DNA of 64,000 nt from CAKZLS01 sp963771545 (GCA_963771545.1 CAVYTX010000002.1:2418001-2482000), one strand, 5' to 3'; counted from the first letter of the stretch, positions 1 through 9,466 are shown. The notes: a model not told the origin generated them from the letters alone. Numbers and translations: made by a program.

Positions 1-8
1 TGCTCGCC

Positions 9-1205
9 GTGGAAGCGGTCTCCTTCGCCGTACTGGTTTGGCAATCGGCGAGAACCGGCGGCGTCGGTCTCGGCCGGGCGATCTCCGAGCGGATTGACCA
101 GCACCCGCTGATCGACCGGCTGAAGGTTCGTGGCAAGGGCGAGAGCGAGTATGTGTTCGTTCCGCCGACGCAGTATACCTTTCGCCCCAACGCGACCTTT
201 TCCGGCCTGAAGATCGGCAAGCACGGCTTCATCCTCAACGGCGACGCGGAGCCGGCGCCTTTCCCGGAAAAACCCGAGGGCCTCACCCGGATCGTTATCT
301 TGGGCGGCAGCAGCGCCGCGGGCGCGAAGGCGACCGGGAACGACAAGACCATACCGGCGCGCCTGGAAGCGCTGTTGAACACGGGGAGCGAACATCGATT
401 CCAGGTCCTGAATTTCGCCATGGGCGGCAACTACTCCTATGGCGAGGTCATGAAACTGATCGCCGAGGCGGTCTACCTGCGGCCGGACGTCGTGATCATG
501 CTCGACGGGTTCAACGACGCCCATTACGCCAACTTCGAGCACCTGCGGGTCGGCCTCGAAAAGCCGCTGATGAACTGGGCGGACTACAGCTACCACTACT
601 TCGACGCCATGACCGTGCTGCGCGGCAACGTGCGGCCGCCGCCTCCGGTCATGACGTACACGTACCTGTTGGTGCAAAGCGTCCTCGGCAAGGGCGGGGC
701 CGGGACCGTCCGCGAGCAGCGGGCCGCCATTTACGACGCGCTGCCCGACCGGGCGCGGTCGGACTGGGTGGCGGAAACCGATCCTCTGTACCTGTCGGTC
801 CTGAAGACCAACCTGGACGTCGCGGCCGCCTGGGCGGCGCGGAACGGTGTCTGGTTTTTCGGCTACCTGCAGCCGCATCCCTGGGAATTCAAGGACACGA
901 CCTGCGAGCAGGACGCGGGCACGGGCATGATCATCCCCAACCTTGGCCCGTCCATGGACATCGAACGTTACGCCGAAATCATGCGATCCGCCTTCCAGGG
1001 CTACGCCAGGGTATACGGCGAGCTCGACCGGGCCTACGGCGACACCCCGCGCGTCCGGTTCATGGACATGCGCCGGTTGTTCGAAGAAGAGAGCCAGTGC
1101 ATCTACATGGACTCCATCCACTATAACGACGACGGCAACGCGATCATCGCGAATCGCATGTACGAGGACCTGAAGGCCGCCGGCGTGGTTCCACCCTCCC
1201 CCTAA
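9..1205 (+). CDS. SGNH/GDSL-hydrolase-like protein, 5' end probably outside the window
   Basis: The reading frame is open to the left edge and the visible GTG at position 9 follows two further in-frame codons. The first residues (AVEAVSFAVLVWQ) look like the end of a membrane segment, so the true start probably lies upstream. Three blocks of the SGNH fold can be seen: GGSS near residue 99 (nucleophile Ser), GFND near 167, and a C-terminal DSIHYND with the Asp and His of the catalytic pair near 368 and 371. Such proteins act as esterases or acyl-sugar hydrolases and several are tied to extracellular polysaccharide modification, but the substrate here is unknown. The gene converges on the acetyltransferase gene, and the two stop codons overlap. 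The fold is reasonably sure; the activity is an inference. Confidence 0.72.
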   Translation: MEAVSFAVLVWQSARTGGVGLGRAISERIDQHPLIDRLKVRGKGESEYVFVPPTQYTFRPNATFSGLKIGKHGFILNGDAEPAPFPEKPEGLTRIVILGGSSAAGAKATGNDKTIPARLEALLNTGSEHRFQVLNFAMGGNYSYGEVMKLIAEAVYLRPDVVIMLDGFNDAHYANFEHLRVGLEKPLMNWADYSYHYFDAMTVLRGNVRPPPPVMTYTYLLVQSVLGKGGAGTVREQRAAIYDALPDRARSDWVAETDPLYLSVLKTNLDVAAAWAARNGVWFFGYLQPHPWEFKDTTCEQDAGTGMIIPNLGPSMDIERYAEIMRSAFQGYARVYGELDRAYGDTPRVRFMDMRRLFEEESQCIYMDSIHYNDDGNAIIANRMYEDLKAAGVVPPSP

Positions 1206-1777
1206 CCCGCGGCATCATCGAGTGAGCGGATAACCCTGCACGGATTGCCGGCCGCGACGACCCGCGGCGGCACGTCCTTGAGCACGACGGTCCCGGCGCC
1301 GATGGTGGTGTCGTCGCCGATGGTCACGCCCGGTCCGATGATGGCCCCGGCGCCGATCCAGACCCGGTTGCCGATGGTGACGGGGTACGCCAGCTCCGGC
1401 CCCTTGGCGCGCTCCGCCGCGTGGACGGGGTGGGTGGCGGCGGCGATGACGATATTGGGCGCGAACTGGACCTGGTCGCCGATCCGGACGCGGGCGCAGT
1501 CCAAAATGACGCAGTTGAAGTTGATGCTCACACCGTGGCCTATCGAGATGTGCGTTCCGTAGTCGCAAAAGAACGGCGGCTCGATCCACACCCGCTCGCC
1601 CACCGCCCCCAAAAGTTCCGCGAGAAGGCGGTTGCGCCCGGCGCGGTCGCCGGGTTCCGTCACGTTGAACGCCTGGGCCAACCGGCGCGCCCGCGTCCGC
1701 ATGGTCATGAGTTCGGGATCCGACGCATCGTAAAGCGCGCCGCCGAGCATCTTGTCTAATTCCGAAACCGCGGTCAT
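1202..1777 (-). CDS. Maltose/galactoside O-acetyltransferase family protein
   Basis: A protein of 191 residues with the N-terminal maltose-acetyltransferase helical domain (KMLGGALYDASDPEL, about residues 8-25) followed by a left-handed beta helix of hexapeptide repeats (IGHGVSINFNCVILD, IGNRVWIGAGAIIGPGVTIG). The catalytic His is expected in the ATHPVHAAER loop. It would transfer an acetyl group from acetyl-CoA to a sugar hydroxyl. The start at 1777 is preferred because the longer frame from 1948 adds 57 residues with no family resemblance, and 190 residues is the usual family length. Sugar specificity cannot be read from the sequence. Confidence 0.85.
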   Translation of the reverse strand: MTAVSELDKMLGGALYDASDPELMTMRTRARRLAQAFNVTEPGDRAGRNRLLAELLGAVGERVWIEPPFFCDYGTHISIGHGVSINFNCVILDCARVRIGDQVQFAPNIVIAAATHPVHAAERAKGPELAYPVTIGNRVWIGAGAIIGPGVTIGDDTTIGAGTVVLKDVPPRVVAAGNPCRVIRSLDDAAG

Positions 1778-1966
1778 GATTGGCTTGGTTCCTGCGCAAG
1801 ACGGGCGAATGCCCTTGGGTGGGAAGATGGTATAGGGAGATTGCGCCGAATGAAAAAGAAAGTCCTTCCGCTCCAACCGCGCCGGCATCGCGCGATCGGC
1901 TATGAAGGTTTGATCAAAGCAAGGGGAGCGCGGGCGGCGGCGCCCCATTTCACCGAGGAGAGAACA

Positions 1967-2431
1967 ATGGATCCGACTCGGTGCTTCGCGGCGGCGCTAA
2001 TCCCGGTCCTGATGATGGCCGCCGCGCCATCGCACGCGGCCGCCCCGTCCTGGGACGAGGGCAAGGTCATCTCCGAGGCGACCGGAGGACGGTTCAACAG
2101 CCGAACGGGAAGCTACTTCGACAAGGACTGCAATGAGGAGACGCAATATCAAAACGACGTGGTCGACCTGAACGGCGATGGCCAGCCCGAGGTGTTCGTC
2201 ACCATCCAAGGAACATGCTGGGGCGGCATGACCGGCGTTTTCCTCGACCTGATGATCAAGGGCGCCGATGGCAAGTGGGCGCCGCAGTTCGGCTTCCCCG
2301 GCATCTATCAGGTGCTCGAAACCAAAAACAAGGGTTTTCCGGACATCGAAATCGGCGGCCCGGGATTCTGCTTTCCCATATGGCGCTGGAACGGACAGCA
2401 GTACGCGATCCACAAGAAATGCCCGACGTGA
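1967..2431 (+). CDS. Small secreted protein of unknown function
   Basis: A protein of 154 residues with a signal peptide (CFAAALIPVLMMAAAPSHAAA) and a mature part of about 130 residues. The sequence VVDLNGDGQPEVFV resembles a single FG-GAP or EF-hand-like DxNGDGxxE loop, which could bind calcium. It contains five Cys after the signal peptide, so disulphides in the periplasm are possible. The ATG at 1967 has a GAGGAGAG ribosome binding site. An in-frame ATG at 1841 would add an unlikely basic leader overlapping the upstream region. I do not recognise the family. Confidence 0.7.
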   Translation: MDPTRCFAAALIPVLMMAAAPSHAAAPSWDEGKVISEATGGRFNSRTGSYFDKDCNEETQYQNDVVDLNGDGQPEVFVTIQGTCWGGMTGVFLDLMIKGADGKWAPQFGFPGIYQVLETKNKGFPDIEIGGPGFCFPIWRWNGQQYAIHKKCPT

Positions 2432-2683
2432 TCGCCGATTGGCGGATCGCGTGAGCATTGCGCGAACAAGTCCAAAACGGAGCACACAGCCTTTCCGGGT
2501 GCTAAGTTTCTAGGGTTCGCATTGCACGTGCTGATCGGTGTTCTCGATCGGTCGACGGGCTCTCATCTCGGATTCCGTCTATGTCGCCACAGCGACCGGG
2601 GCCGCTTTCGATCCCATCGTTCTATAAGCTGTGCAAACAATAAATGGGGTCCGGTACAGGTGTCATGCGAGGTTTTTTCAATC

Positions 2684-3846
2684 CTATGCCCGCTGAGTCC
2701 GGTAGCTAGGCTGCGGTACACGTTTGCCACTTTCCCAGTCGGGAAATAGAAGCCGTTTCTCAGTGCGCAAGCGCGCGGCGATCTTGTTCACGTCTGCTCC
2801 CTTGACGACATGCCGTTCCAGGACCTGAGCCCACAACTGCTCATAGATAACATAGCTTGGGCTGTTTGGCGCAAGCTCCAGGAGAGTCTTCTCTGCCTCG
2901 ATACGCTGATTGTGAAGGAACGATCCCAACTCGTTCGGCGCCATGTCGTGCAGCGACTCAAAGAACTCGCCTTGACCTGTGCTGGTTGAAGCGTGTTTTA
3001 ATTTCGTAGACGCACGGGTCTCCGACTCAGCCTTTAAAGCAGTAAGTTGGCACTTTCGGAAAACCTCAATACCCTTGGGGTGCTGGGTCGCATAGAAAAG
3101 GCAGTAGAGTGGCCGATCTTTCAATGGACGGAGAACGGTCGTCTCAGCGACGTACTTGTAGCGTCCCAGCCGTTTGAGAGATTCGGTGAAGGCCTCGACC
3201 AAGATCGCCTTTCGCTTATTCGGACTGACGCGCCCTGATTTCTCAGCTTCCCCAAGTTTAATTCTCCAATCTCCAAAAGGAATTAGCTCGTCAAGTCCGG
3301 TTACTACCGCACGGTCTTGGATACTCGCGGCTCTATTGATAAAATCAAACATAAAGTTGAAAATCACTTCGGAATTGCGCCTAGCAAGCAACGCCTTAGA
3401 TCACGGAGTGATATACGCCAGCCCTTTGGATCCACCAAGAAGAAGGCGAACGCATCCACTGGCAAGTTGCCTAAAATTGCTGGGAGTACAGTCAGAAAAT
3501 CGCCATTGTACGTTCTTATTGTAATGTCGGGGTATTGCGGAGAAATGCTGGCGAGTTGTCGATAAGCTGCCGGATCGCGTTCGACAAGATACGCGGACAT
3601 AGCGACATCGAGATGTCTCTTCTTCCAGGAACTCCTGGCCCGGCGAAGCGCATTCAGAGCAATGCCAAAAGAGGTATCCTCAAGTTGTTCGTTTGCGCTT
3701 TGCCAGGGCCCAGCGAACCCGTCTATGTAAACAATGTGCGGGAATGTGCTCGCTGTCTTGTGGACCAGCGCTTCAAGGTAGGTCTCAAGGAATACGTGCT
3801 TAACATAAGACTGCTCACGTCCGACATAATCGGATAGCGAGACCAT
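2684..3846 (-). pseudogene. tcmP: Three-Cys-motif partner protein TcmP, split by a frameshift
   Basis: Two reading frames together match one TcmP protein of about 390 residues. The N-terminal part begins MVSLSDYVGREQSYVKH and contains YIDGFAGPW and FFLVDPKG; it runs from 3846 to a stop at 3364. The C-terminal part continues in another frame as LLARRNSEVIFNFMFDFINR and ends at 2684. In TcmP proteins the segment after the DPKG motif leads straight into the NSEV(I/L)xNF segment, so a single indel near 3385-3400 explains the break. The start is one base after the stop of the DUF5131 gene, so the two form an operon. TcmP proteins usually sit beside a three-Cys DUF5131 protein; their biochemical role is not settled. 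The break may be real decay or an assembly error. Confidence 0.75.
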
Positions 3847-3847
3847 C

Positions 3848-4597
3848 TCACTCTGCCGCGACGGCATGCAAGGTCGAAGCAGGCGGAAACTGGCTCCATT
3901 CCCGCCCGTCGAGATCACGCCCACCTGACTTCGGACGCGCGCCCCCCCACTGCTTGAAGAAAAAGGCGACGCCACATTCAAGGCACTGGTCGCGCACCTC
4001 TCGCACCCATTCGGTATCCATAGGGCGGGCCCCTGGACCGCTTTCGCCACCCACGATCACCCAATCAATTCCATTAAGGTCGAGCACGCCAATGGGGCCG
4101 ATCAGCGGTTCGATCGAGAGAAAACGCACGCTGGCAGGCGTCTCTTGGAGGTGTCGGATCCGGGTTTTATTGCTGCCGTCCTCAATCGAAACGCCGAACC
4201 ACATGTGTCGCGGGCCGGGTGAAGCAGAATAGCGTCTTCGAAGGAAGTCACGCATCAGAGAAGAGCGTTTGGTGAGCACTTGATAGGTGTGCCAATTTGC
4301 CAACTCCATGATGTCGCACACGCTCGCAATGAACTCATTTGGAACCTCTTTATGAAAGAGATCGCTCATCGAATTGACAAAGATCATTCGGGGCATGCGC
4401 CAGCGCAGCGGTTGATCGAGACGCTCGGGACGGAGCGTTAAATCGAAACCTTTTTCGAATGGATGGCCAGGCGTCCCACGAAAGCGCTCGGAGAAGCGCT
4501 CGGCATAGCAGTGATCGCAACCCGCACTGATCTTGGTGCAGCCTGTTACCGGGTTCCAGGTTGCATCCGTCCATTCGATCGCTGTGGCGTCGCCCAT
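3848..4597 (-). CDS. DUF5131 / phage Gp37-Gp68 family three-Cys-motif protein
   Basis: A protein of 249 residues starting MGDATAIEWTDATWNPVTGC with a C20-X6-C27-X2-C30 motif that resembles, but is not identical to, the radical SAM CxxxCxxC signature. Other family marks are the NSMSDLFHKEVP segment, VLTKR, WFGVSIEDG, FLSIEPLIG, WVIVGGESGPGARPM and a C-terminal FFKQWGG. These are the hallmarks of the phage Gp37/Gp68 (DUF5131) family. The ATG at 4597 is chosen because it has a GGGAGGGAGC ribosome binding site; the upstream in-frame start at 4612 has none. It is followed directly by the broken tcmP. Such pairs are often found on mobile or variable islands, and an RNA- or nucleic-acid-modifying role has been suspected but is not established. 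Confidence 0.85.
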   Translation of the reverse strand: MGDATAIEWTDATWNPVTGCTKISAGCDHCYAERFSERFRGTPGHPFEKGFDLTLRPERLDQPLRWRMPRMIFVNSMSDLFHKEVPNEFIASVCDIMELANWHTYQVLTKRSSLMRDFLRRRYSASPGPRHMWFGVSIEDGSNKTRIRHLQETPASVRFLSIEPLIGPIGVLDLNGIDWVIVGGESGPGARPMDTEWVREVRDQCLECGVAFFFKQWGGARPKSGGRDLDGREWSQFPPASTLHAVAAE

Positions 4598-4661
4598 GCT
4601 CCCTCCCAACACCAGGATTTGATTTTAGCACGATGGACTGTATCAGATGAAGGTCCGCCAC

Positions 4662-5297
4662 CTACGCCGCCAGCACATGCGCCTCTTGGGTGAGCCAGGT
4701 CCACAGCGCGAGGATGTCGGTGGCGGCCTTGCCGTCGGGGTCGCTTTCCACCACCGTGCAGCCGGCCTCGAACGCCTTAGGGAAGGCGCTCCGCTCCGCC
4801 ACCACGGTGGGAGACACCGGCAGGCCGTAGCGCCGGGCCTCGGTGAAGGCCTGGCGCAGCAACTGACCGCGGATACCGCCGCCAAGCGGGATGCAGGCAT
4901 TCAGCACGATGGCGCTGGCGCACCCCGCCGCCTGGACCATGCGCACCATTTCGCCCAGCACCCCCAGATCGGCGGACCCGGAGCGCGTGGGGATCAGGGC
5001 CAGATCGGCGGCCGCGATGGCCGCGCGGACGATGTCGGGCCGCGCCTGCGCCGAGGAATCGATGAACACCCAGCGGAACCGCTGATCGCGGGCCCACTCC
5101 AGCGCCTCGTCCAGCACCTCGGCCTCGGCCGGTTGAACCACGGGTCCGGGGAACTCCCGGCGTCCGGCCCAGTACGTCGCCTTCTTGAGCGGATCCAGAT
5201 CGAGGATCAACGCGCTTTCGGCGCACGCCGCCAGCTCCACCGCCAGCGTGGTCTTGCCCGCGCCGCGTTTGCGCCCCGCCAGAGCGATTGTCCGCAT
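4662..5297 (-). CDS. ParA/MinD-family ATPase, orphan
   Basis: A protein of 211 residues with a deviant Walker A (GRKRGAGKTT, signature Lys at residue 10 and P-loop Lys at 15), a Walker A'-like DLDPLKKATYW and a Walker B-like WVFIDSSA. This is the ParA/VirC1-like branch of the SIMIBI ATPases, which position plasmids, chromosomes or protein complexes. The usual KGG is KRG here. No parB or parS-like partner is adjacent, so it may place a protein cargo rather than DNA. The start at 5297 is the ATG directly before the ATPase core; upstream starts add a leader of no family character. It is separated from the transporter operon by about 200 bp. Confidence 0.85.
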   Translation of the reverse strand: MRTIALAGRKRGAGKTTLAVELAACAESALILDLDPLKKATYWAGRREFPGPVVQPAEAEVLDEALEWARDQRFRWVFIDSSAQARPDIVRAAIAAADLALIPTRSGSADLGVLGEMVRMVQAAGCASAIVLNACIPLGGGIRGQLLRQAFTEARRYGLPVSPTVVAERSAFPKAFEAGCTVVESDPDGKAATDILALWTWLTQEAHVLAA

Positions 5298-5421
5298 GAC
5301 TGCCTCCATCGTGCCATTAGCTTGGATCGAATCATTTATGGCGCGCTCTTCAAAGCAGGAATCCGTTGCGCACCGCAACCGATTGATAAACATGTCGAAT
5401 GCGTTACGGTGAAATCGCCGC

Positions 5422-5462
5422 ATTCGGCCAACGCCCCGCCGTTCGCACGGAATTGGCCGAAT
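5422..5462. other. Inverted repeat, 10-bp stem, downstream of the peptide ABC operon
   Basis: ATTCGGCCAA at 5422-5431 pairs perfectly with TTGGCCGAAT at 5453-5462 across a 21-base loop. It lies 40 bases past the end of the leftward transporter operon and could slow or end transcription or protect the 3' end. There is no T-run on either side, so it is not a standard intrinsic terminator. Confidence 0.4.
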
Positions 5463-5501
5463 CAAAGATCCGATCGGACCGGCCGCGCCGCCTCCGCCGC
5501 C

Positions 5502-7580
5502 CTATTCGGCCGCTTCCCTGGGAACCGACCGGAACACCGGTTCGACCTCGCGGAGCTCGTCGAGGGGGATGTGGCAGGCGATGACGTGGTGGGGCGCGGC
5601 CGCGCGCCGGGGTGGCGGCCGGTCGTCGCAGATGCTCCCCACCTTGCGCGGACAGCGGCTGGCGAAGGGGCAGCCCTTGGGCGGATCGAGGGCGCTCGGC
5701 ACGCTCCCCTCGAGGACGATCTCGCGCTTCTCGACGCCCGGGTCGGCGATGGGCACGGCCGACAGCAGCGCCTCGGTATAGGGGTGATAGGGCGGTGCGA
5801 ACACCTGGGCGGTGGAGCCCCCCTCCATGATCTGGCCCAGGTACATGACCACCACCCGGTCGGCCAGGTAGCGCACGGTGGAGAGGTCGTGGCTGATGAA
5901 CAGCAAAGTGGTGCCGTGGTCGCGCTGGATGTCCATCAGCAGCTCGGTCACCGCCGCCGCCACCGACACGTCCAGCGCCGAGATCGGCTCGTCGGCCACC
6001 ACCACCTTGGGATTGCCGGCGAAGGCGCGGGCGATGCCGACGCGCTGCTTCTGTCCGCCCGAAAGCTGGCGCGGGCGGCGGCGGTAGAACTCGGCCGGCA
6101 GCTTGACGATATCCAAGAGCTTTAGAACCCGCTCGCGGATCCTGGTCTTGTCGCTTTCGACACCGAGCTTGCGGATCACCCGCCCGATCTGGGAGCCCAC
6201 GGTATGGCTGGGATTGAGGGTCTCGTTGGGGTTCTGGAACACCATTTGCAGCGAGCCCAGCTGCGCCGGCGAGCGGTCCCGGACCGCCGTTTGGGCGATA
6301 TCCTCGCCATCCAGACGGAGCTCGCCGCCGGTGGCGGTTTCCAGGCCCATGAGCACCCTGGCGAAGGTGGATTTGCCGCACCCGGACTCGCCGACGATGG
6401 CCACGGTCTCCCGCGCCCGCGCCCGGAAGTCGAGACATTCGTTGGCCTTGACCCACCTTAGCCCCTCGCCCGAGATCAGCGCGCCGATGGACCGGTCGCG
6501 CACCGGATAGTGCTTCCGGAGATCGGCGACGCGGAGCACTTCCTCGCCGACGGCCAGGGGCTCGCGGGCGATCGATGCCCGCTCCCGGTTTTCCATCGGG
6601 ACCTCCCGCCAGCGCAGGCAGCGCACATGGTAGCCTCCTTCCCCCGCGGGTTCCATGGGGATGGCGCCCACGTCGCACAGCCCTTCGCGGACATAGTCGC
6701 AGCGGGGCGCGAAATTGCAGCCCCTGGGGCGCTCGCCGGGCAGCGGCAACCGGCCGCGAATGGGGGTGAGCGGCCGGGCGTTCTTGTCGCAACTCGGCAA
6801 CGGGATGCAGCCGAACAAGCCACGGGTATAGGGATGGCGCGGATCGTTGAACACGTCCCTGGCGCGGCCGTCCTCCACCACCTCGCCGGAGTACATGACC
6901 GCGACCCGCTCGCAGGTCTTGAGGATCAGGCCCATGTTGTGGGAGATGTAAAGCTGGGCGGTGCCGTACTTCTTGCCGATCTCGCCGATCAGATCGACGA
7001 TGCCGGCCTCGATCGTCACGTCCAACGCCGTGGTCGGCTCGTCCAGCAACAGCAGCGACGGATTGGACAGCAGCGCCATGGCGATGACCACGCGCTGCTG
7101 CTGGCCGCCGGAAATCTGGTGCGGGTAGGCGTCCATGACCCGCTCGGGATCGGAAAGCCGCACGTCATCGAGCAAACGCAGGGCCCGGGCCGCCGCCTCT
7201 CCCCGGCTCACCCCGTCGTGCGCCATGGGCACCTCGACGAGCTGGTCGGCGATGGTCAGGCTGGGATTGAGGGCGGCCATGGGCTCCTGATAGATCATGG
7301 CGATCTCGGCCCCCCGGACGCGCCGCAGTTCTTCCTTGCTCAGATCGCCGAGGTCGCGTCCCTTGAAGCGGATGGAGCCGCCGACGATGCCGCCGCTGTT
7401 GCCCAGATACTGCATGATGGCCATGGCCACCGTGGATTTCCCACAACCAGACTCGCCCACCAGACCGACGCTTTCGCCCGCGTCCATGCGGAGCGAGAAA
7501 TCCACCACCGCCGGAATCTCGCCCGCGCGGACGAAATACGAGACGCTGAGATTGTCGATTTCGAGCAGGGGCGCGTCCAT
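5502..7580 (-). CDS. Peptide/nickel-type ABC transporter, fused double ATP-binding protein
   Basis: 692 residues containing two complete ABC ATPase domains, equivalent to DppD and DppF fused. Domain 1 has Walker A GESGCGKST (about 43-51), signature SGGQQQRV and Walker B LLLLDEPTTALD. Domain 2 has a second GESGCGKST near residue 400, LSGGQKQRVGIARA and VVVADEPISALD. Each is followed by the oligopeptide-transporter C-terminal module with its Cys motif (CNFAPRC and CPFASRC), typical of this family and often linked to an iron-sulfur cluster. It energises the two permeases encoded just upstream; its start is one base after the end of the second permease gene. The substrate may be a di- or oligopeptide, or another small organic solute. 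Confidence 0.93.
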   Translation of the reverse strand: MDAPLLEIDNLSVSYFVRAGEIPAVVDFSLRMDAGESVGLVGESGCGKSTVAMAIMQYLGNSGGIVGGSIRFKGRDLGDLSKEELRRVRGAEIAMIYQEPMAALNPSLTIADQLVEVPMAHDGVSRGEAAARALRLLDDVRLSDPERVMDAYPHQISGGQQQRVVIAMALLSNPSLLLLDEPTTALDVTIEAGIVDLIGEIGKKYGTAQLYISHNMGLILKTCERVAVMYSGEVVEDGRARDVFNDPRHPYTRGLFGCIPLPSCDKNARPLTPIRGRLPLPGERPRGCNFAPRCDYVREGLCDVGAIPMEPAGEGGYHVRCLRWREVPMENRERASIAREPLAVGEEVLRVADLRKHYPVRDRSIGALISGEGLRWVKANECLDFRARARETVAIVGESGCGKSTFARVLMGLETATGGELRLDGEDIAQTAVRDRSPAQLGSLQMVFQNPNETLNPSHTVGSQIGRVIRKLGVESDKTRIRERVLKLLDIVKLPAEFYRRRPRQLSGGQKQRVGIARAFAGNPKVVVADEPISALDVSVAAAVTELLMDIQRDHGTTLLFISHDLSTVRYLADRVVVMYLGQIMEGGSTAQVFAPPYHPYTEALLSAVPIADPGVEKREIVLEGSVPSALDPPKGCPFASRCPRKVGSICDDRPPPRRAAAPHHVIACHIPLDELREVEPVFRSVPREAAE

Positions 7581-7581
7581 C

Positions 7582-8490
7582 TCAATCCCTCAGCGATATT
7601 TCGCGCAGGCCGTCGGCGAGCATGTTGAAGCCGAGGATCAGCGACGAGATGGCGATGCACGGAAACACCGTCATATAGGGAAAGGCCAGGGCCAGCGGCC
7701 GGGCCTCGTTGATCATCCCGCCCCAGTCGGGATCGGGCGGCGGCAGGCCGAGACCGAGAAAGCCGAGCACGCCGATGGTGATGATCACGTAGCCGAGGCG
7801 CAGGCACGCGTCGACGATCAGCGGCCCGCGGGCGTTGGGCAGGATCTCCACCAGCATGATGTACCATGAGGATTCGCCCCGGGTCTGGGCGGCGGCCACG
7901 TAATCGCGGTTGCGGAGATCGAGAACCAGCCCGCGAACGATGCGCATGATCCCCGGCGCGCTGGCGAAGGTGATGGCGATGACGATGTTGATGCCCGACG
8001 CGCCGATGGTGGTGATCACCAGGATGTAGAGCACCAGCACCGGGAACGACAGGATGACGTTGACCAGGAACGAAAGGATCGCGTCGGCGCGGCCCCGGAA
8101 ATAACCGGCCGCGAGCCCCATGAGGATGCCCACGAGATAGGCGGCCGCAGTGGCGACGGGAGCGTAAAACAAGACCGTGCGCGATCCCCAGATGATCCTG
8201 GACAGAATATCCCGGCCGATCTGATCCGTTCCCAGCCAGAAGGTCCCGCCTTGGGGATTTTCGGCGCCCGGCGGAGCGAACGGCTGAAGCGTGGCGTTGG
8301 GATCGAACGGCGCGATCAACGGCGCCAGCACCGCGACCATCACCCAAAAACCGATAAGCGCCACGCCCACCATCCCGGCGCCGCTCTCGCGCAACAGCGC
8401 GAACGACCGCACGCCGCGCATGAAGGCGGTACCGGCGGTTCCGGCGGGACGCATGGTCTTGGCGAGGTCGGTCATGGTCCGTTCCCTCAA
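7582..8490 (-). CDS. ABC transporter permease, DppC/OppC-like
   Basis: 302 residues with an N-terminal membrane segment (MVGVALIGFWVMVAVLAPLIA), a periplasmic loop containing FWLGTDQIGRDILSRIIWG, and a block of five membrane helices. LGTDxxGRD is diagnostic for the DppC/OppC branch of binding-protein-dependent permeases. It forms the inner-membrane channel with the DppB-like protein. Its start overlaps the stop of that gene by four bases, which indicates translational coupling. Confidence 0.93.
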   Translation of the reverse strand: MRERTMTDLAKTMRPAGTAGTAFMRGVRSFALLRESGAGMVGVALIGFWVMVAVLAPLIAPFDPNATLQPFAPPGAENPQGGTFWLGTDQIGRDILSRIIWGSRTVLFYAPVATAAAYLVGILMGLAAGYFRGRADAILSFLVNVILSFPVLVLYILVITTIGASGINIVIAITFASAPGIMRIVRGLVLDLRNRDYVAAAQTRGESSWYIMLVEILPNARGPLIVDACLRLGYVIITIGVLGFLGLGLPPPDPDWGGMINEARPLALAFPYMTVFPCIAISSLILGFNMLADGLREISLRD

Positions 8491-9419
8491 CCGAACCGGA
8501 TGCGCGGATTGAGATAGGTGTAGCCCACATCGGCGATGGTCTGGGTGGCGGCCGCCACGAACACGGCGACCATGGCGCAGGCCTCGATCAGGAAGATGTC
8601 CTGATTGAGCGACGCCTCCAAGAGCAGAGCGCCGAACCCCTTGTAGGCAAAGAAGAACTCGACGACGATAACGCCCGACAACAGCCAGTTGATCTGCAAC
8701 GTGATTACCGTAAACGGCGCGATCAGGGCGTTGCGCAAGGCATGGCGCATGATCACCCGGCGGTGGGGCAGCCCCTTGAGGACGGCCGTCCGGATGTAAT
8801 CGGCGGTCATCACTTCCGCCATGGACGCCCGCGTCATCCGCGCCACGTACCCGAAGTCATAGAGCACCAGGACCAGCACCGGCAGGACCAGTTGCGTCCA
8901 ATCGAAGCCGTTGGTCATGGCGCTGGTTCCCGGCAGCCACCCCAGCCAGAACACGAAGATGGCGGCGAGGAACACGGCGCTGGCGAATTCGGGAATCGAG
9001 GTGGTGACGATGCTCGTCACCGAGATGACGCGATCGAGCGCGGACCCTTCCCGCATGCCGGCGAGAACGCCCAGGAGCAGCGATAGAGGGATCATCATCG
9101 CGAAGGTCCAGAAGCCGAGGATGGCCGTGTTCCAGAGCCTCGGCCACAACACCTCCGAGACCGGCGCCTTGAAGCGGATGGACTCGCCGAAATCGCCGGT
9201 CGCGAACTTGCCGAGCCAGGACGCATAGCGAACCCACAGCGGCTCGAAATAGCCGTGCGCCTCGAGCCAGAGGGCACGCTGCTCCTCGCTGCTGTAAGGG
9301 CCGAGCACCTTGGTCGCCACGCTGCCCGGCGTCAGCTCCAGCAACAGGAACAGCAGCACCGAGACCACCAGCATGGTCAACACCATGGCGCCTAGGCGTC
9401 TGAGAATAAACAGGACCAT
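8487..9419 (-). CDS. ABC transporter permease, DppB/OppB-like
   Basis: 310 residues starting MVLFILRRLGAMVLTMLVVS, the classic DppB N-terminus with a single helix, followed by a periplasmic region and the permease helices. The cytoplasmic loop ARMTRASMAEVMTADYIRTA, continuing into AVLKGLPHRRVIMRHALRNA, is the EAA-type loop that contacts the ATPase. It lies 47 bases after the binding-protein gene and overlaps the next permease gene. Confidence 0.93.
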   Translation of the reverse strand: MVLFILRRLGAMVLTMLVVSVLLFLLLELTPGSVATKVLGPYSSEEQRALWLEAHGYFEPLWVRYASWLGKFATGDFGESIRFKAPVSEVLWPRLWNTAILGFWTFAMMIPLSLLLGVLAGMREGSALDRVISVTSIVTTSIPEFASAVFLAAIFVFWLGWLPGTSAMTNGFDWTQLVLPVLVLVLYDFGYVARMTRASMAEVMTADYIRTAVLKGLPHRRVIMRHALRNALIAPFTVITLQINWLLSGVIVVEFFFAYKGFGALLLEASLNQDIFLIEACAMVAVFVAAATQTIADVGYTYLNPRIRFG

Positions 9420-9466
9420 CAGTCACCGGTCTCGCGGTTCGCCATGGCCGGATCTCGGGGCCGGCT

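Noticed and set aside
2432..2683. Possible attachment site or tRNA fragment at the edge of the DUF5131/TcmP block
   Set aside because: No tRNA 3' end, integrase or matching direct repeat was found on the two sides of the block.
4647..6125. Long plus-strand frame opposite the ParA and ABC genes (492 codons)
   Set aside because: Codon-bias shadow of the minus-strand genes, without any recognisable motif.
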